From Devosia sp. 66-22 (lineage in GTDB: Bacteria; Pseudomonadota; Alphaproteobacteria; Rhizobiales; Devosiaceae), in NCBI GenBank assembly GCA_001899065.1, contig MKUZ01000021.1, positions 15,815-71,633 of the forward strand: a stretch of DNA of 55,819 bases, in the 5' to 3' direction. The position numbers were made by a program, and so were the translations under genes. The notes below the pieces were generated by a model. That model had not been told where the DNA came from and searched no databases. It worked only from the letters and a program-made list of their open reading frames with translations. Shown in pieces: positions 42,525-50,108 of the stretch (its first letter is position 1; the number at the start of each line of letters is the position of its first letter).

Positions 42525-43736
42525 TTGTCTGACTCGATCAAGCGTCCGCGCGATGTCGTCGTGGTCGGGCGCGGCATACAGCCGTCGCATGTGCGCCAGA
42601 CCAACCAACGGGCGATCCTGAGCGTCATTTCGCTGCAGCCCGGCATTTCCAACGCCGAGCTGGCGCGGGTCACGGAACTGGCGCCGCAGACCGTATCGGC
42701 CGTGCTGACCGATCTGGAGGGGCGCAATCTCGTCACCCGCGGCGAGGTGCTGCGCGGTCGGCGCGGGCAACCGGCGACACCGCTCTACATGAACCCCGTC
42801 GGGGCGCTGTCGATCGGCGCCGAGATTGGCTGGCGCCACATCGAGGTCTGCCTTGTAGGCATCGGCACCCAGGTGCTCAGCCGCGTCCGGCGCGAATACG
42901 ACTATCCCGATGCACGTACCGTGTTCGGCGAGCTCGCCGCCGCCACGGCCGACCTCATGGCGCAGTTGTCGCCGGCCGAGCGGGCGCGCCTCGTGGGCAT
43001 GGGCCTTGCTGCGCCCGGTGGCATCGGCAATCCGGGCTCGCTGCTCAAGCCGGCCCCCGGTCAGCAGGAACTGTGGGCCGGGCTCGACATTGCGCGGGCG
43101 GCCGCCGCGGCCACCGGCCTCGACGTATCGTTGTTCAACGACGGCCACGCCGCCTGCTGGGCGCAGCGCGTCGCGCGCCCGGCGCCGCGGCCGTTGAGCT
43201 TCGTTTTCCTCGTGCTCGACACATTCGTGGGCGGCGGCATCGTCGCCGAGAACCGGCTGTGGGAAGGCGTCAATGGCGCGTCGGCCCATCTGGGGTCCAT
43301 GCTGGTCACCGACGGTGACGGCCAGATGCGCTTCCTGCACGAGGTCGCGTCGCTCCATGCGCTGGGCCTGCGTCTCGAGGCTGCCGGCCTGCCCCGCGAC
43401 GTGGTGCGCAGCGCGCCGCTCGCGCCGCCCGTTGGCGCCATCGTCGATGCATGGATCGCGGAGGCGTCGGCGGCGCTTGCGCAGGCGCTGATGAATGCGA
43501 CGCGCGTGATGGAGTTCGAGCTGGCGGTGATCGAGTCGGCGCTGCCGTCGGCGCTGACGCGCGAAATCGTGGCGGCCACGGGGCGGCATCTGGCACGGTT
43601 TCCGATCCTGGGAGAGACCGCGCCACCGCCGGTGGTGGCGGGCGAGCTGGGCCGCTCGGGGGCCGCACAGGGCGCGGCGCTACTGCGCATGCACCGGCGC
43701 TTCTTCTCGCGCGAGCTGGCGCATATGGACATTTAG
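42525..43736 (+). CDS. ROK-family transcriptional regulator
   Basis: A 403-residue NagC/XylR-type protein. The winged helix near residues 20-80 (NQRAILSVISLQPGISNAEL, then APQTVSAVLTDLEGRNLV) is followed by an actin-like ATPase/sugar-kinase fold (GMGLAAPGGIGNPGS; LFNDGHAACWAQ). The usual zinc-binding cysteine cluster is not evident, so it is probably a sugar-binding regulator without kinase activity. The TTG start at 42525 follows GAGGGG. It may control the SMP-30 gene 47 bases downstream. Confidence 0.9.
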   Translation: MSDSIKRPRDVVVVGRGIQPSHVRQTNQRAILSVISLQPGISNAELARVTELAPQTVSAVLTDLEGRNLVTRGEVLRGRRGQPATPLYMNPVGALSIGAEIGWRHIEVCLVGIGTQVLSRVRREYDYPDARTVFGELAAATADLMAQLSPAERARLVGMGLAAPGGIGNPGSLLKPAPGQQELWAGLDIARAAAAATGLDVSLFNDGHAACWAQRVARPAPRPLSFVFLVLDTFVGGGIVAENRLWEGVNGASAHLGSMLVTDGDGQMRFLHEVASLHALGLRLEAAGLPRDVVRSAPLAPPVGAIVDAWIAEASAALAQALMNATRVMEFELAVIESALPSALTREIVAATGRHLARFPILGETAPPPVVAGELGRSGAAQGAALLRMHRRFFSRELAHMDI

Positions 43737-43783
43737 CGCGGCGCCGCTAGGACTGTCGGCCACACGAAACCGGAGGGGACGAC

Positions 43784-44698
43784 GTGGCAACCAGCGACTA
43801 TTACGAGGTGATCGACAAGCGCTTCAGCCGGCTGTTCAACGGTAATGCGCAGGTCGAGAAACTGGCGACCGGCTTCAAATGGGCCGAGGGCCCGGCGTAT
43901 TTTGGGGGCGGGCGCTACCTCGTGTGGTCCGACATCCCCAACAACCGCATGATGCGCTACGACGAGACGGACGGCTCGGTCTCGGTGTTCCGTCATCCCG
44001 CCGACAATTCCAATGGCAATACGGTCGACCGGCAGGGCCGGCTGATCACCTGCGAGCATGGCGGGCGGCGTGTCAGCCGCACCGAGCACGACGGCACGGT
44101 GGTTACGCTCGCCGACAGCTTCGAAGGCAAGCAGCTCAATTCACCCAATGACGCGGTGGTCAAGTCCGACGGCTCGATTTGGTTCACGGATCCGACCTAC
44201 GGCATTGACAGCGACTATGAGGGCAATAAGGCGACCAGCGAAATCGGTGCCTGCAATGTCTATCGCATCGATGGGGACACCGGCGCGGTCACTGCCGTGA
44301 TCACCGACATGGTGCGGCCCAATGGCATCGCCTTTTCGCTCGACGAAAAGCTGCTCTATGTCGCCGACACCGGCGCGACCCACAAGCCAGGCCATCCGGC
44401 CGAGATCCGCGTCTACGACGTGGACGGGACGAGGGCGTCGAATGGCCGGCAGTTCTGCCTGTGCACGGCAGGTCTGTTCGACGGCTTCCGCCTCGATGCC
44501 GATGGTCGGATCTGGAGCAGCGCCCGCGACGGCGTCCACTGCTTCGATCCGGACGGCACGCTCATCGGCAAGGTCAAGGTGCCCGAGGTTGTCGCCAATG
44601 TCGCCTGGGGCGGCAACAAGCACAACGTGCTCTACATCTGCGGCACCACATCGCTCTACGCGGTGCGGCTGATGGTGAGCGGCGCCAAAACCTATTGA
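43784..44698 (+). CDS. SMP-30/gluconolactonase-family protein
   Basis: A 304-residue six-bladed propeller lactonase. The metal-ligand Glu is in WAEGPAYF, Asn in NDAVV and PNGIAFSLDEKLLYVADTG, and Asp in DGFRLDADGRIW. It has no signal peptide, so it is a cytoplasmic lactonase hydrolysing a sugar-acid lactone. GTG at 43784 follows CGGAGGGG. With the ROK regulator and the sugar dehydrogenase at 44929 it fits a sugar-to-lactone-to-acid route. Confidence 0.92.
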   Translation: MATSDYYEVIDKRFSRLFNGNAQVEKLATGFKWAEGPAYFGGGRYLVWSDIPNNRMMRYDETDGSVSVFRHPADNSNGNTVDRQGRLITCEHGGRRVSRTEHDGTVVTLADSFEGKQLNSPNDAVVKSDGSIWFTDPTYGIDSDYEGNKATSEIGACNVYRIDGDTGAVTAVITDMVRPNGIAFSLDEKLLYVADTGATHKPGHPAEIRVYDVDGTRASNGRQFCLCTAGLFDGFRLDADGRIWSSARDGVHCFDPDGTLIGKVKVPEVVANVAWGGNKHNVLYICGTTSLYAVRLMVSGAKTY

Positions 44699-44726
44699 GG
44701 CGCTGAACGGCCGCTGACAGATCAGT

Positions 44727-44750
44727 GCCGCAGCGGTTCGCCGCTGCGGC
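44727..44750 (+). terminator. 10-bp hairpin with TTCG loop
   Basis: GCCGCAGCGG (44727-44736) pairs perfectly with CCGCTGCGGC (44741-44750) around TTCG, 29 bases after the lactonase stop. The stem is very stable but lacks a T-run. It separates the lactonase from the small peptide gene. Confidence 0.5.
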
Positions 44751-44787
44751 GCAGCATCCGCCATCGCTTCGATGGGAGGAATAACCG

Positions 44788-44925
44788 ATGATCCGCCTAC
44801 TTGTTCTCGTCCTTTGCGCGCTTGTGGCGCTACCGGCAGCCGCCACGCAATTCGCCAGTGCCACCAAGCCGGCGCCGCTGGTCAAGAACGGCATCTGGTA
44901 CGACTACAATATCCAGAAGGAATAG
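44788..44925 (+). CDS. 45-residue exported peptide of unknown function
   Basis: A short gene with a good GGGAGGA site 6 bases before ATG. The protein has a textbook signal peptide (MIRLLVLVLCALVALPAAA) and a mature tail of about 26 residues ending in WYDYNIQKE. It would be a tiny periplasmic or secreted peptide. It is convergent with the oxidoreductase at 44929, with only three bases between stops. The signal peptide and ribosome-binding site make chance unlikely. Confidence 0.6.
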   Translation: MIRLLVLVLCALVALPAAATQFASATKPAPLVKNGIWYDYNIQKE

Positions 44926-44928
44926 CGC

Positions 44929-45942
44929 CTAGCGCACATTCTCCCAGCCGCCGGAGGCCTCGCTGCGAAAGATGGCGTCCAGCACGCGCATCTGCAGGAT
45001 CGCGTCCTCGACGCCATAGGCGGCCTCGGCCCTGCCCAGCACGGCGAGCGCGAAGTTCTCGGCCTGTTCGGTGTACTGGTCGATCTCGGGGATGATCTCG
45101 CGACGGTGAAGGCTGCGGTCCATCGGTCCGCCGTTGCCCACGAGCAACGCCGTCTTCTGGCCGATCGGCGCGTTGAACGGAATGACGATCTCGAGGCTGC
45201 CCTTGTCGCCGATCGCCTCGACGCTCTGCCGCCCGCTGTTCTGGGTGCCGCACACGAAGCTCAACTGCCGGCCGCCGCCGAAATCGGCGATGACACTCGC
45301 CAGCCGATCAGTGCCGAACTCGGGGTCGCGGTCGACCAGCGCCACGACCCGCCGGGGCTCCGCCTCGAACAGATAGCGTCCGCTGATCACGCAATAGCAG
45401 CCGATGTCGTAGATGCCGCCGCCGCCGATGTCGGCGATATTGCGCACATTGGCGGGATCGCGGTTGAAATAGAGGAACACGGCGCGCACCAGCTTCACCG
45501 TGCCCAGCTCGCCCGAGCGGATGACTGCGCGCGCCCGGTGCCATTGCGGATGATGCCGCACCATAAAGGCTTCGCTGATGATCACGCCCTCGGGCGCGCC
45601 GCGCAACTCCTCGGCCTCGGCGGCGCTCATTGCCATCGGCTTTTCGCACAGCACATGCTTGCCCGCCCGGGCCGCCGCGAGGGTAAGGGGCACGTGCAAA
45701 TGGTTGGGCAGCGGATTGTAGATCGCGTCGATGTCGGGGTCGGCCAGCAGTTCCTCGTAGGAGCCGTAGGCCCTGGCGTTGCCGAGCCCGAGCCTGGCGA
45801 GCGCGGCCTGTGCCTTGCCCAGGTCGCGCGAAGCGAGCGCCACCACTTCGGAGTGCGGCGACTTCATGATGCCCGGCGTTACCTGGTTCATCCCGATCGC
45901 CGCCGTGGAGATGATTCCCCAGCGTACCATGCGCTCGCCCAT
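44929..45942 (-). CDS. Gfo/Idh/MocA-family oxidoreductase, xylose-dehydrogenase-like
   Basis: A 337-residue NADP-type sugar dehydrogenase. Residues 6-20 (VRWGIISTAAIGMNQV) are a variant Rossmann motif typical of the glucose-fructose-oxidoreductase/D-xylose 1-dehydrogenase branch. The EKP motif is in VLCEKPMAMS and the substrate-side GGGGIYDIGCYCV includes the catalytic-region residues. It would produce a lactone for the SMP-30 protein nearby. ATG at 45942 follows GGGAGG. Confidence 0.88.
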   Translation of the reverse strand: MGERMVRWGIISTAAIGMNQVTPGIMKSPHSEVVALASRDLGKAQAALARLGLGNARAYGSYEELLADPDIDAIYNPLPNHLHVPLTLAAARAGKHVLCEKPMAMSAAEAEELRGAPEGVIISEAFMVRHHPQWHRARAVIRSGELGTVKLVRAVFLYFNRDPANVRNIADIGGGGIYDIGCYCVISGRYLFEAEPRRVVALVDRDPEFGTDRLASVIADFGGGRQLSFVCGTQNSGRQSVEAIGDKGSLEIVIPFNAPIGQKTALLVGNGGPMDRSLHRREIIPEIDQYTEQAENFALAVLGRAEAAYGVEDAILQMRVLDAIFRSEASGGWENVR

Positions 45943-45999
45943 CCCTGCCTCCCTCGTGCCTCGGCAGTGTGATGGCGCAGCCGGGTTGAACTGGCAAGC

Positions 46000-46443
46000 T
46001 TAGTCCAGCGTCTCGGCCAGCACCTCGCGCAGCGTCAGCGCCAGGTCCTCCTTGCGGTAGGGTTTGAGCAGCAGGCGCATGTTCCAGGGCGGCTGGCCGT
46101 TGCCATTGATCTTCTCCTCGGGGAAGCTCGAGGCCAGCAGGACCCGGATGCGCGGCCAGCGCATGCGGGCGGTGCGGCCGAGGTCTTAGCCGCTCATGCC
46201 GCCTGGCGCGTCGAGGACGCGCAGCACTTCTACCGCATCGGAATCGCCCAAGGACAGGTCGAGCACGATGAGCTGCGGAATGGTGTCGTGCAGCTCCTCG
46301 TCCACTTCGGCGCTGCTGGCCAGTTGCAGCGGTTTGAAGCCCGCCGCGCGTAGCGCATTGGAGGCGAAGGCGCGCACCTGCGCTTCGTCGTCGACAACGA
46401 ACGCCACCGGCTCGGGGTAGTCGAAAGCCCGCTCTTTGGTCAT
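46000..46443 (-). pseudogene. chimeric response-regulator remnant with internal stop
   Basis: The first 80 codons encode the start of a receiver domain: acidic pair VVDDE and phospho-acceptor Asp in LIVLDLSLGDSD. Then, without the middle of a receiver, comes GGMSG, an in-frame TAA (46188-46186) where family members have Tyr, and DLGRTARMRWPRIRVLLAS. The end LKPYRKEDLALTLREVL carries the conserved Lys-Pro. It looks like two receiver genes fused by a deletion near 46205, then hit by a nonsense mutation. It ends at TAA 46002-46000. Confidence 0.7.
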
Positions 46444-46829
46444 CTGCTACCCCCGAGCGGCAACCTTGGAGATGTTCGCGTGTGACGCTTCGCCCGTTCT
46501 CAATGCGCAATCCGGGCAAACAAACAAAATCAAATACCCTATGGCGCTAATGGTCTACGCGCCTTCGGTGCCCTGACGAGGCCACCGGCATCACGAACCC
46601 GGCATCTTTCCACAGCGCGCAGGGAAGGGGTGCGATGCCTCGTCCCCTCTCCGTCCGTCAGTGCACCGGCGCCGCGCTGTACCCGCCGTTGGCCCAGCGC
46701 CCCCCCGCCCGCGCCGCCACCGACTTGAGCGGCTTTCCGTGGGGTTTCGATGATGCCGCGCAAGACCACAGCCCGGGACCTCACGGTCGCCTGAAATCTC
46801 CGCTCGACCCAGCAGAAGAGGCGTCGATG
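46444..46829. other. intergenic region, no gene supported
   Basis: There are 386 bases between the response-regulator remnant and RidA. An AT-rich patch with AACAAACAAACAAAATC near 46519 may hold a promoter for the leftward remnant. Open frames here are Arg/Pro-rich and lack ribosome-binding sites. It may be decayed sequence linked to the same deletion event. Confidence 0.4.
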
Positions 46830-47225
46830 CTACGGCCGGCGCGCCACCAGATCGATCTCGACAAGCGCGCCCACCGCGAGCGCGGTGACGCCCACGGTCG
46901 TCCGGGCCGGCAGCTTGCCCGCTTCCCAAAAGCTTGGCCACAGGGCGTTCAGCGCCGCATAGTCGCGCTCGAACTGCGTAAGATAGATGCGCGCCATCAC
47001 CACATGCTCGAGCCCAAGGCCGACACCGGCGAGCACGATCTTGAGGTTTTCGACCACCCGCGTCGTCTGAGCCTCCACGCCCTCGGGGAGCGGTGCGTCC
47101 GGCGCGGTCGGATCGGTCGGCATCTGGCCGGTCACGAACACGAAGCCGTCGGCCTCGACGGCGTGCGAGAAGGGTGCCACCGGCCTCGGTCCCGAGGAGA
47201 TCAGGTGGTGGATGGGCAACGACAT
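46830..47225 (-). CDS. RidA family (YjgF/YER057c) protein
   Basis: A 131-residue trimeric imine/enamine deaminase family member. The N-terminal block is ISSGPRPVAPFSHAV, then FVTGQMPTDP, with the signature PARTTVGVTALAVGALVEID. The Arg that binds the substrate carboxylate is Arg of PART. ATG at 47225 is chosen over an upstream extension because MSLPIHHLI is the normal start. Confidence 0.9.
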   Translation of the reverse strand: MSLPIHHLISSGPRPVAPFSHAVEADGFVFVTGQMPTDPTAPDAPLPEGVEAQTTRVVENLKIVLAGVGLGLEHVVMARIYLTQFERDYAALNALWPSFWEAGKLPARTTVGVTALAVGALVEIDLVARRP

Positions 47226-47413
47226 TGTGAGAATCCCCGACGGGCCGCCTCTTGTCCTTTTGGGCGGTGTTACCCACACTTAACGTCGGACTGCGACATT
47301 CCACAAGATTGCCGCATGGCTCATTTCAACTAGGAATGAGCGGGGGAACGCAACATCAACGGCTGACCGCGCTGGGTGCGTGAGGTCCGCTTCGGCCTTG
47401 GGGAGACCGCATA

Positions 47414-48121
47414 GTGGACCTTTTCCACGCTATTACGTCCTGGATGGAAGCCACCATGCTGGCTGTGTCCAGCAACTACTGGCTGTTCGTCTTCCTGGTT
47501 TTCCTCGTCTGCGTGGGCGAGGCCGTGTTCATCGCCGGCCTGTTGGTTCCCTCGCTTCCCATCCTGCTGCTGGTTGGCGGCCTCATCACCCAACTGGACC
47601 TGCCGTTCTGGCCGATCTTCCTCGCGGCGACGGCGGGCGGCATCGTGGGCGACGCCATTTCCTACTGGATCGGCTACTGGCTCAAGGATCGCGTCAAGAC
47701 GGTCTGGCCGTTCAAGAACCACCTGCCGCTGATCGCGCGGGGCGAGATCTTCTTCCAGCGCCATGGCGGCAAGGCCATCTTCATCGGCCGCTTCATCACC
47801 GGCCTCAAGGCTGTGGTCCCCGGTATCGCCGGCATGCTGGGCATGAACTGGGGCTACTTCACCCTCATCAACACGATCTCGGCCTTCGTCTGGGCCGCAT
47901 CGCACATCCTTCCCGGCATGTTCCTGACGCAGTGGCTGAAGTCGATCGGCTTGAGCCTCGAGCTCGTGATCATCTTCGGCACGATCATCCTGACAGTGGT
48001 GTTCGTTGTCCTTCACTACTGGAAGCGCATCCTGCTGTTCTTCGCCCCCTGGCTGGGCGGCTTCGGCCGCACCGTCCAGGAGCGGTACGGCAAACCGGCC
48101 GAAGGCGAATCCGGGCACTGA
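47414..48121 (+). CDS. DedA family membrane protein
   Basis: A 235-residue inner-membrane protein with several hydrophobic segments. Characteristic blocks are GEAVFIAGLLVPSLPILLL, then AATAGGIVGDAISYWIGYWL, FQRHGGKAIFIGRFITGLK and PGIAGMLGMNWGYF. The Gly/Arg segment FIGRFITG is the conserved DedA motif. Members are linked to lipid-carrier (undecaprenyl phosphate or phospholipid) transport and membrane-potential homeostasis. GTG at 47414 follows GGGGAG. Confidence 0.9.
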   Translation: MDLFHAITSWMEATMLAVSSNYWLFVFLVFLVCVGEAVFIAGLLVPSLPILLLVGGLITQLDLPFWPIFLAATAGGIVGDAISYWIGYWLKDRVKTVWPFKNHLPLIARGEIFFQRHGGKAIFIGRFITGLKAVVPGIAGMLGMNWGYFTLINTISAFVWAASHILPGMFLTQWLKSIGLSLELVIIFGTIILTVVFVVLHYWKRILLFFAPWLGGFGRTVQERYGKPAEGESGH

Positions 48122-48171
48122 TCGCAAAGTCGCTACTGGACTTGGGTGCAGGGCGGCGCGACAATGCCGCC

Positions 48172-48732
48172 ATGCGCAAGCTGATCGCCACAGTCTGTGC
48201 GATGCTGGTGCTGGTCCTTGCGGCCGCCCCTCTCCCCGTCTTTGCCGATCCCTATGTCGACAATGCCGCGATCGACGAGCTGTTCGAGGAACTGCGCCTT
48301 GCCGACAGCGAGGCAGAGGCCGACCAGATCAGCCGGCAGATCTGGAGCCATTGGTTCGCGCCATCCGACGCGCGCCTGTCTACCCACATGTCGGTCGCCA
48401 GCAATTCGCTTGCCGAGGGCTTGCTCGGGGCGGCGGTGGATGAACTCAGCATCGTCGTCACCAGTTATCCCGACTATGCGGAGGGCTGGAACCAGCGGGC
48501 GACGGTGTATTTCATGCTGGGCGACTACGATGCGTCGCTGGACGATATCGCGCACGTCCTCGCCATCGAGCCCCGGCACTATGGGGCGCTCTCGGGGCGG
48601 GTCCTCATCTACCTCAAGCAGGGCAGGTACGACGATGCGCGCGCCGACATGATTGCAGCGCTCGCCATTCACCCCTATCTGAGGGAGAGGCGGTTCTTCC
48701 CCGACCTCGCCCAGGACGTCACCCACGTATGA
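48172..48732 (+). CDS. exported TPR protein
   Basis: A 186-residue protein with a signal peptide (MRKLIATVCAMLVLVLAAAP, cleavage near FADP). Two to three TPR units lie at residues 75-165 (ELSIVVTSYPDYAEGWNQRA, then DDIAHVLAIEPRHYGALSGR). It probably acts as a small periplasmic adaptor. It starts 50 bases after the DedA stop and may be co-transcribed. Confidence 0.85.
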   Translation: MRKLIATVCAMLVLVLAAAPLPVFADPYVDNAAIDELFEELRLADSEAEADQISRQIWSHWFAPSDARLSTHMSVASNSLAEGLLGAAVDELSIVVTSYPDYAEGWNQRATVYFMLGDYDASLDDIAHVLAIEPRHYGALSGRVLIYLKQGRYDDARADMIAALAIHPYLRERRFFPDLAQDVTHV

Positions 48733-48741
48733 AAGCGCACA

Positions 48742-49035
48742 ATGGCTGAACAATTCACCGTCGAACATGAGGACGGCGCCGGCCATGGCCGCTATTTCAT
48801 CCGTCTGTCGGGCGACCTCGAAGCGGAGATGACCTACCGCAAGATCGGGACCGACGTCATTGCCATCGACCACACCTACACGCCGCCCGAGTTCCGCGGG
48901 AACAACATCGCCTTCCTGATGCTCTCGGCGGGCATTGCCGATGCGCGGCAGAAGGGCCTGCGTATCAAGCCCCTCTGCAGCTATGCGATCGCCCAGTTCC
49001 AGCGCCACAAGGAGTGGGCCGACCTTCTCGCCTAG
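48742..49035 (+). CDS. small GNAT-type acetyltransferase (YidJ-like)
   Basis: A 97-residue protein of the short N-acetyltransferase group. Motif HTYTPPEFRGNNIAFLML is the acetyl-CoA pyrophosphate loop region (here RGNNIA, with Asn replacing the usual Gly), and LRIKPLCSYAIAQFQRHKEW is the conserved C-terminal block. The Cys in PLCSY is conserved in the family. It lies 10 bases after the TPR gene. Its stop interlocks with the convergent gene's stop. Confidence 0.88.
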   Translation: MAEQFTVEHEDGAGHGRYFIRLSGDLEAEMTYRKIGTDVIAIDHTYTPPEFRGNNIAFLMLSAGIADARQKGLRIKPLCSYAIAQFQRHKEWADLLA

Positions 49036-50054
49036 TAGTAGGCGATCTCCTCCGCCCGCTCCGTCGTGATCCCGCTGAGTTCGCCCCACGGTATCGTCAC
49101 CGTCGGCGCACCCATCGCGTAGGCTGTCACCTCGTAGATGTTGAACTGGATCACGAGGCCTTCCTCCGAGAAATCCCAGCGCAGCGGGTCGATCGCGATA
49201 GGCATCACGTCGTCGTCGGAATTGACAAAATAGTCCTCGCCAAGCTTGGCCTTGATAGCATCGAGGGCGAGCTTGCCCAGCCGATCCTGCCAGCCGTCAC
49301 CCTCGAAGATATCGGACGCTTCGAGCAGCCGCTTGTCGTCGACGAGGAAGTGGCGGTTGGTGATGAAGTAGTTCCCATGCGCCGCGCCATGCCCGTACCA
49401 ATACTCATTGGTCTGCAGGCTGATCCGCTCGTTGGTGACGTCCGACACCTTCGTGCTTAGGTCGTAGTCCGACGTCACATCACCTGCCGCGATCGTTGTC
49501 GTCCCGGGCTCGAAGAAGTTCTCGGACTGGCTCATGATGGTGTCGATCGCAGCGTTGAACTCTACGGCGAGTTCGTCGTCCCGATCGATCTTTACGGTCT
49601 GGAACCGCTTGTCGGCGACCTTGTTGAAATCGTCAGCCGTCGCTTCCGTGTCCTGTTCCACCAGATAGCGGTCGATCGGGTAGAAGCGGTAGCCGCCCTG
49701 CATCCGGCTCGCCTCGAGGTCACCGATGCGGCCGCGATAGATGCCGGCAAGGCACTGCTTCTGGTCGTCGGTGTAAGTGCCGGCAATCGGCTCGGCGTCG
49801 TCCGAGCAACTGCGCTCGGCGTAGCCGAGCCAGGCACGCTGCGCGGACTTTACCTCGCTGGCCGCATCGGCCGATAGCCCACCCAGCGCCGTCTGGTATG
49901 CCTGCGCCAGTACCTCGTCCTGCAATGACAGATCGGGGCTCGAGCAGATCGCCTGCTCGAATGGCGTGCCGGCCTTGGCACAATCGAAGCTTGCGGCAGC
50001 AGCCGGCGCGGCAATGAGCAACAGCGCGGCGAGCGCGAGAATGAGTCTGGTCAT
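49032..50054 (-). CDS. exported LprI-domain plus DUF3298-type protein
   Basis: A 340-residue protein with a signal peptide (LILALAALLLIAAPAAAA). Residues 22-105 form an LprI-like domain (DCAKAGTPFEQAICSSPDLS, then AQRAWLGYAERSCS) with conserved disulfide cysteines. LprI is named for lysozyme inhibition, but most homologues are untested. Residues 190-330 resemble DUF3298/RsiV-like domains (YWYGHGAAHGNYFITNRHF). ATG at 50054 follows AAGGAGA. Possibly a lysozyme-binding envelope defence protein, which is inference. Confidence 0.82.
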   Translation of the reverse strand: MTRLILALAALLLIAAPAAAASFDCAKAGTPFEQAICSSPDLSLQDEVLAQAYQTALGGLSADAASEVKSAQRAWLGYAERSCSDDAEPIAGTYTDDQKQCLAGIYRGRIGDLEASRMQGGYRFYPIDRYLVEQDTEATADDFNKVADKRFQTVKIDRDDELAVEFNAAIDTIMSQSENFFEPGTTTIAAGDVTSDYDLSTKVSDVTNERISLQTNEYWYGHGAAHGNYFITNRHFLVDDKRLLEASDIFEGDGWQDRLGKLALDAIKAKLGEDYFVNSDDDVMPIAIDPLRWDFSEEGLVIQFNIYEVTAYAMGAPTVTIPWGELSGITTERAEEIAYY

Positions 50055-50108
50055 CAAAGGTCTCCTTGTGGGGATACTATCTGCTTCCCCGCCAAGGCAA
50101 AATGACGG

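Noticed and set aside
46591-47333. Open frames in both directions between the regulator remnant and RidA
   Set aside because: Arg/Pro-rich, partly antisense to RidA, and without start signals.
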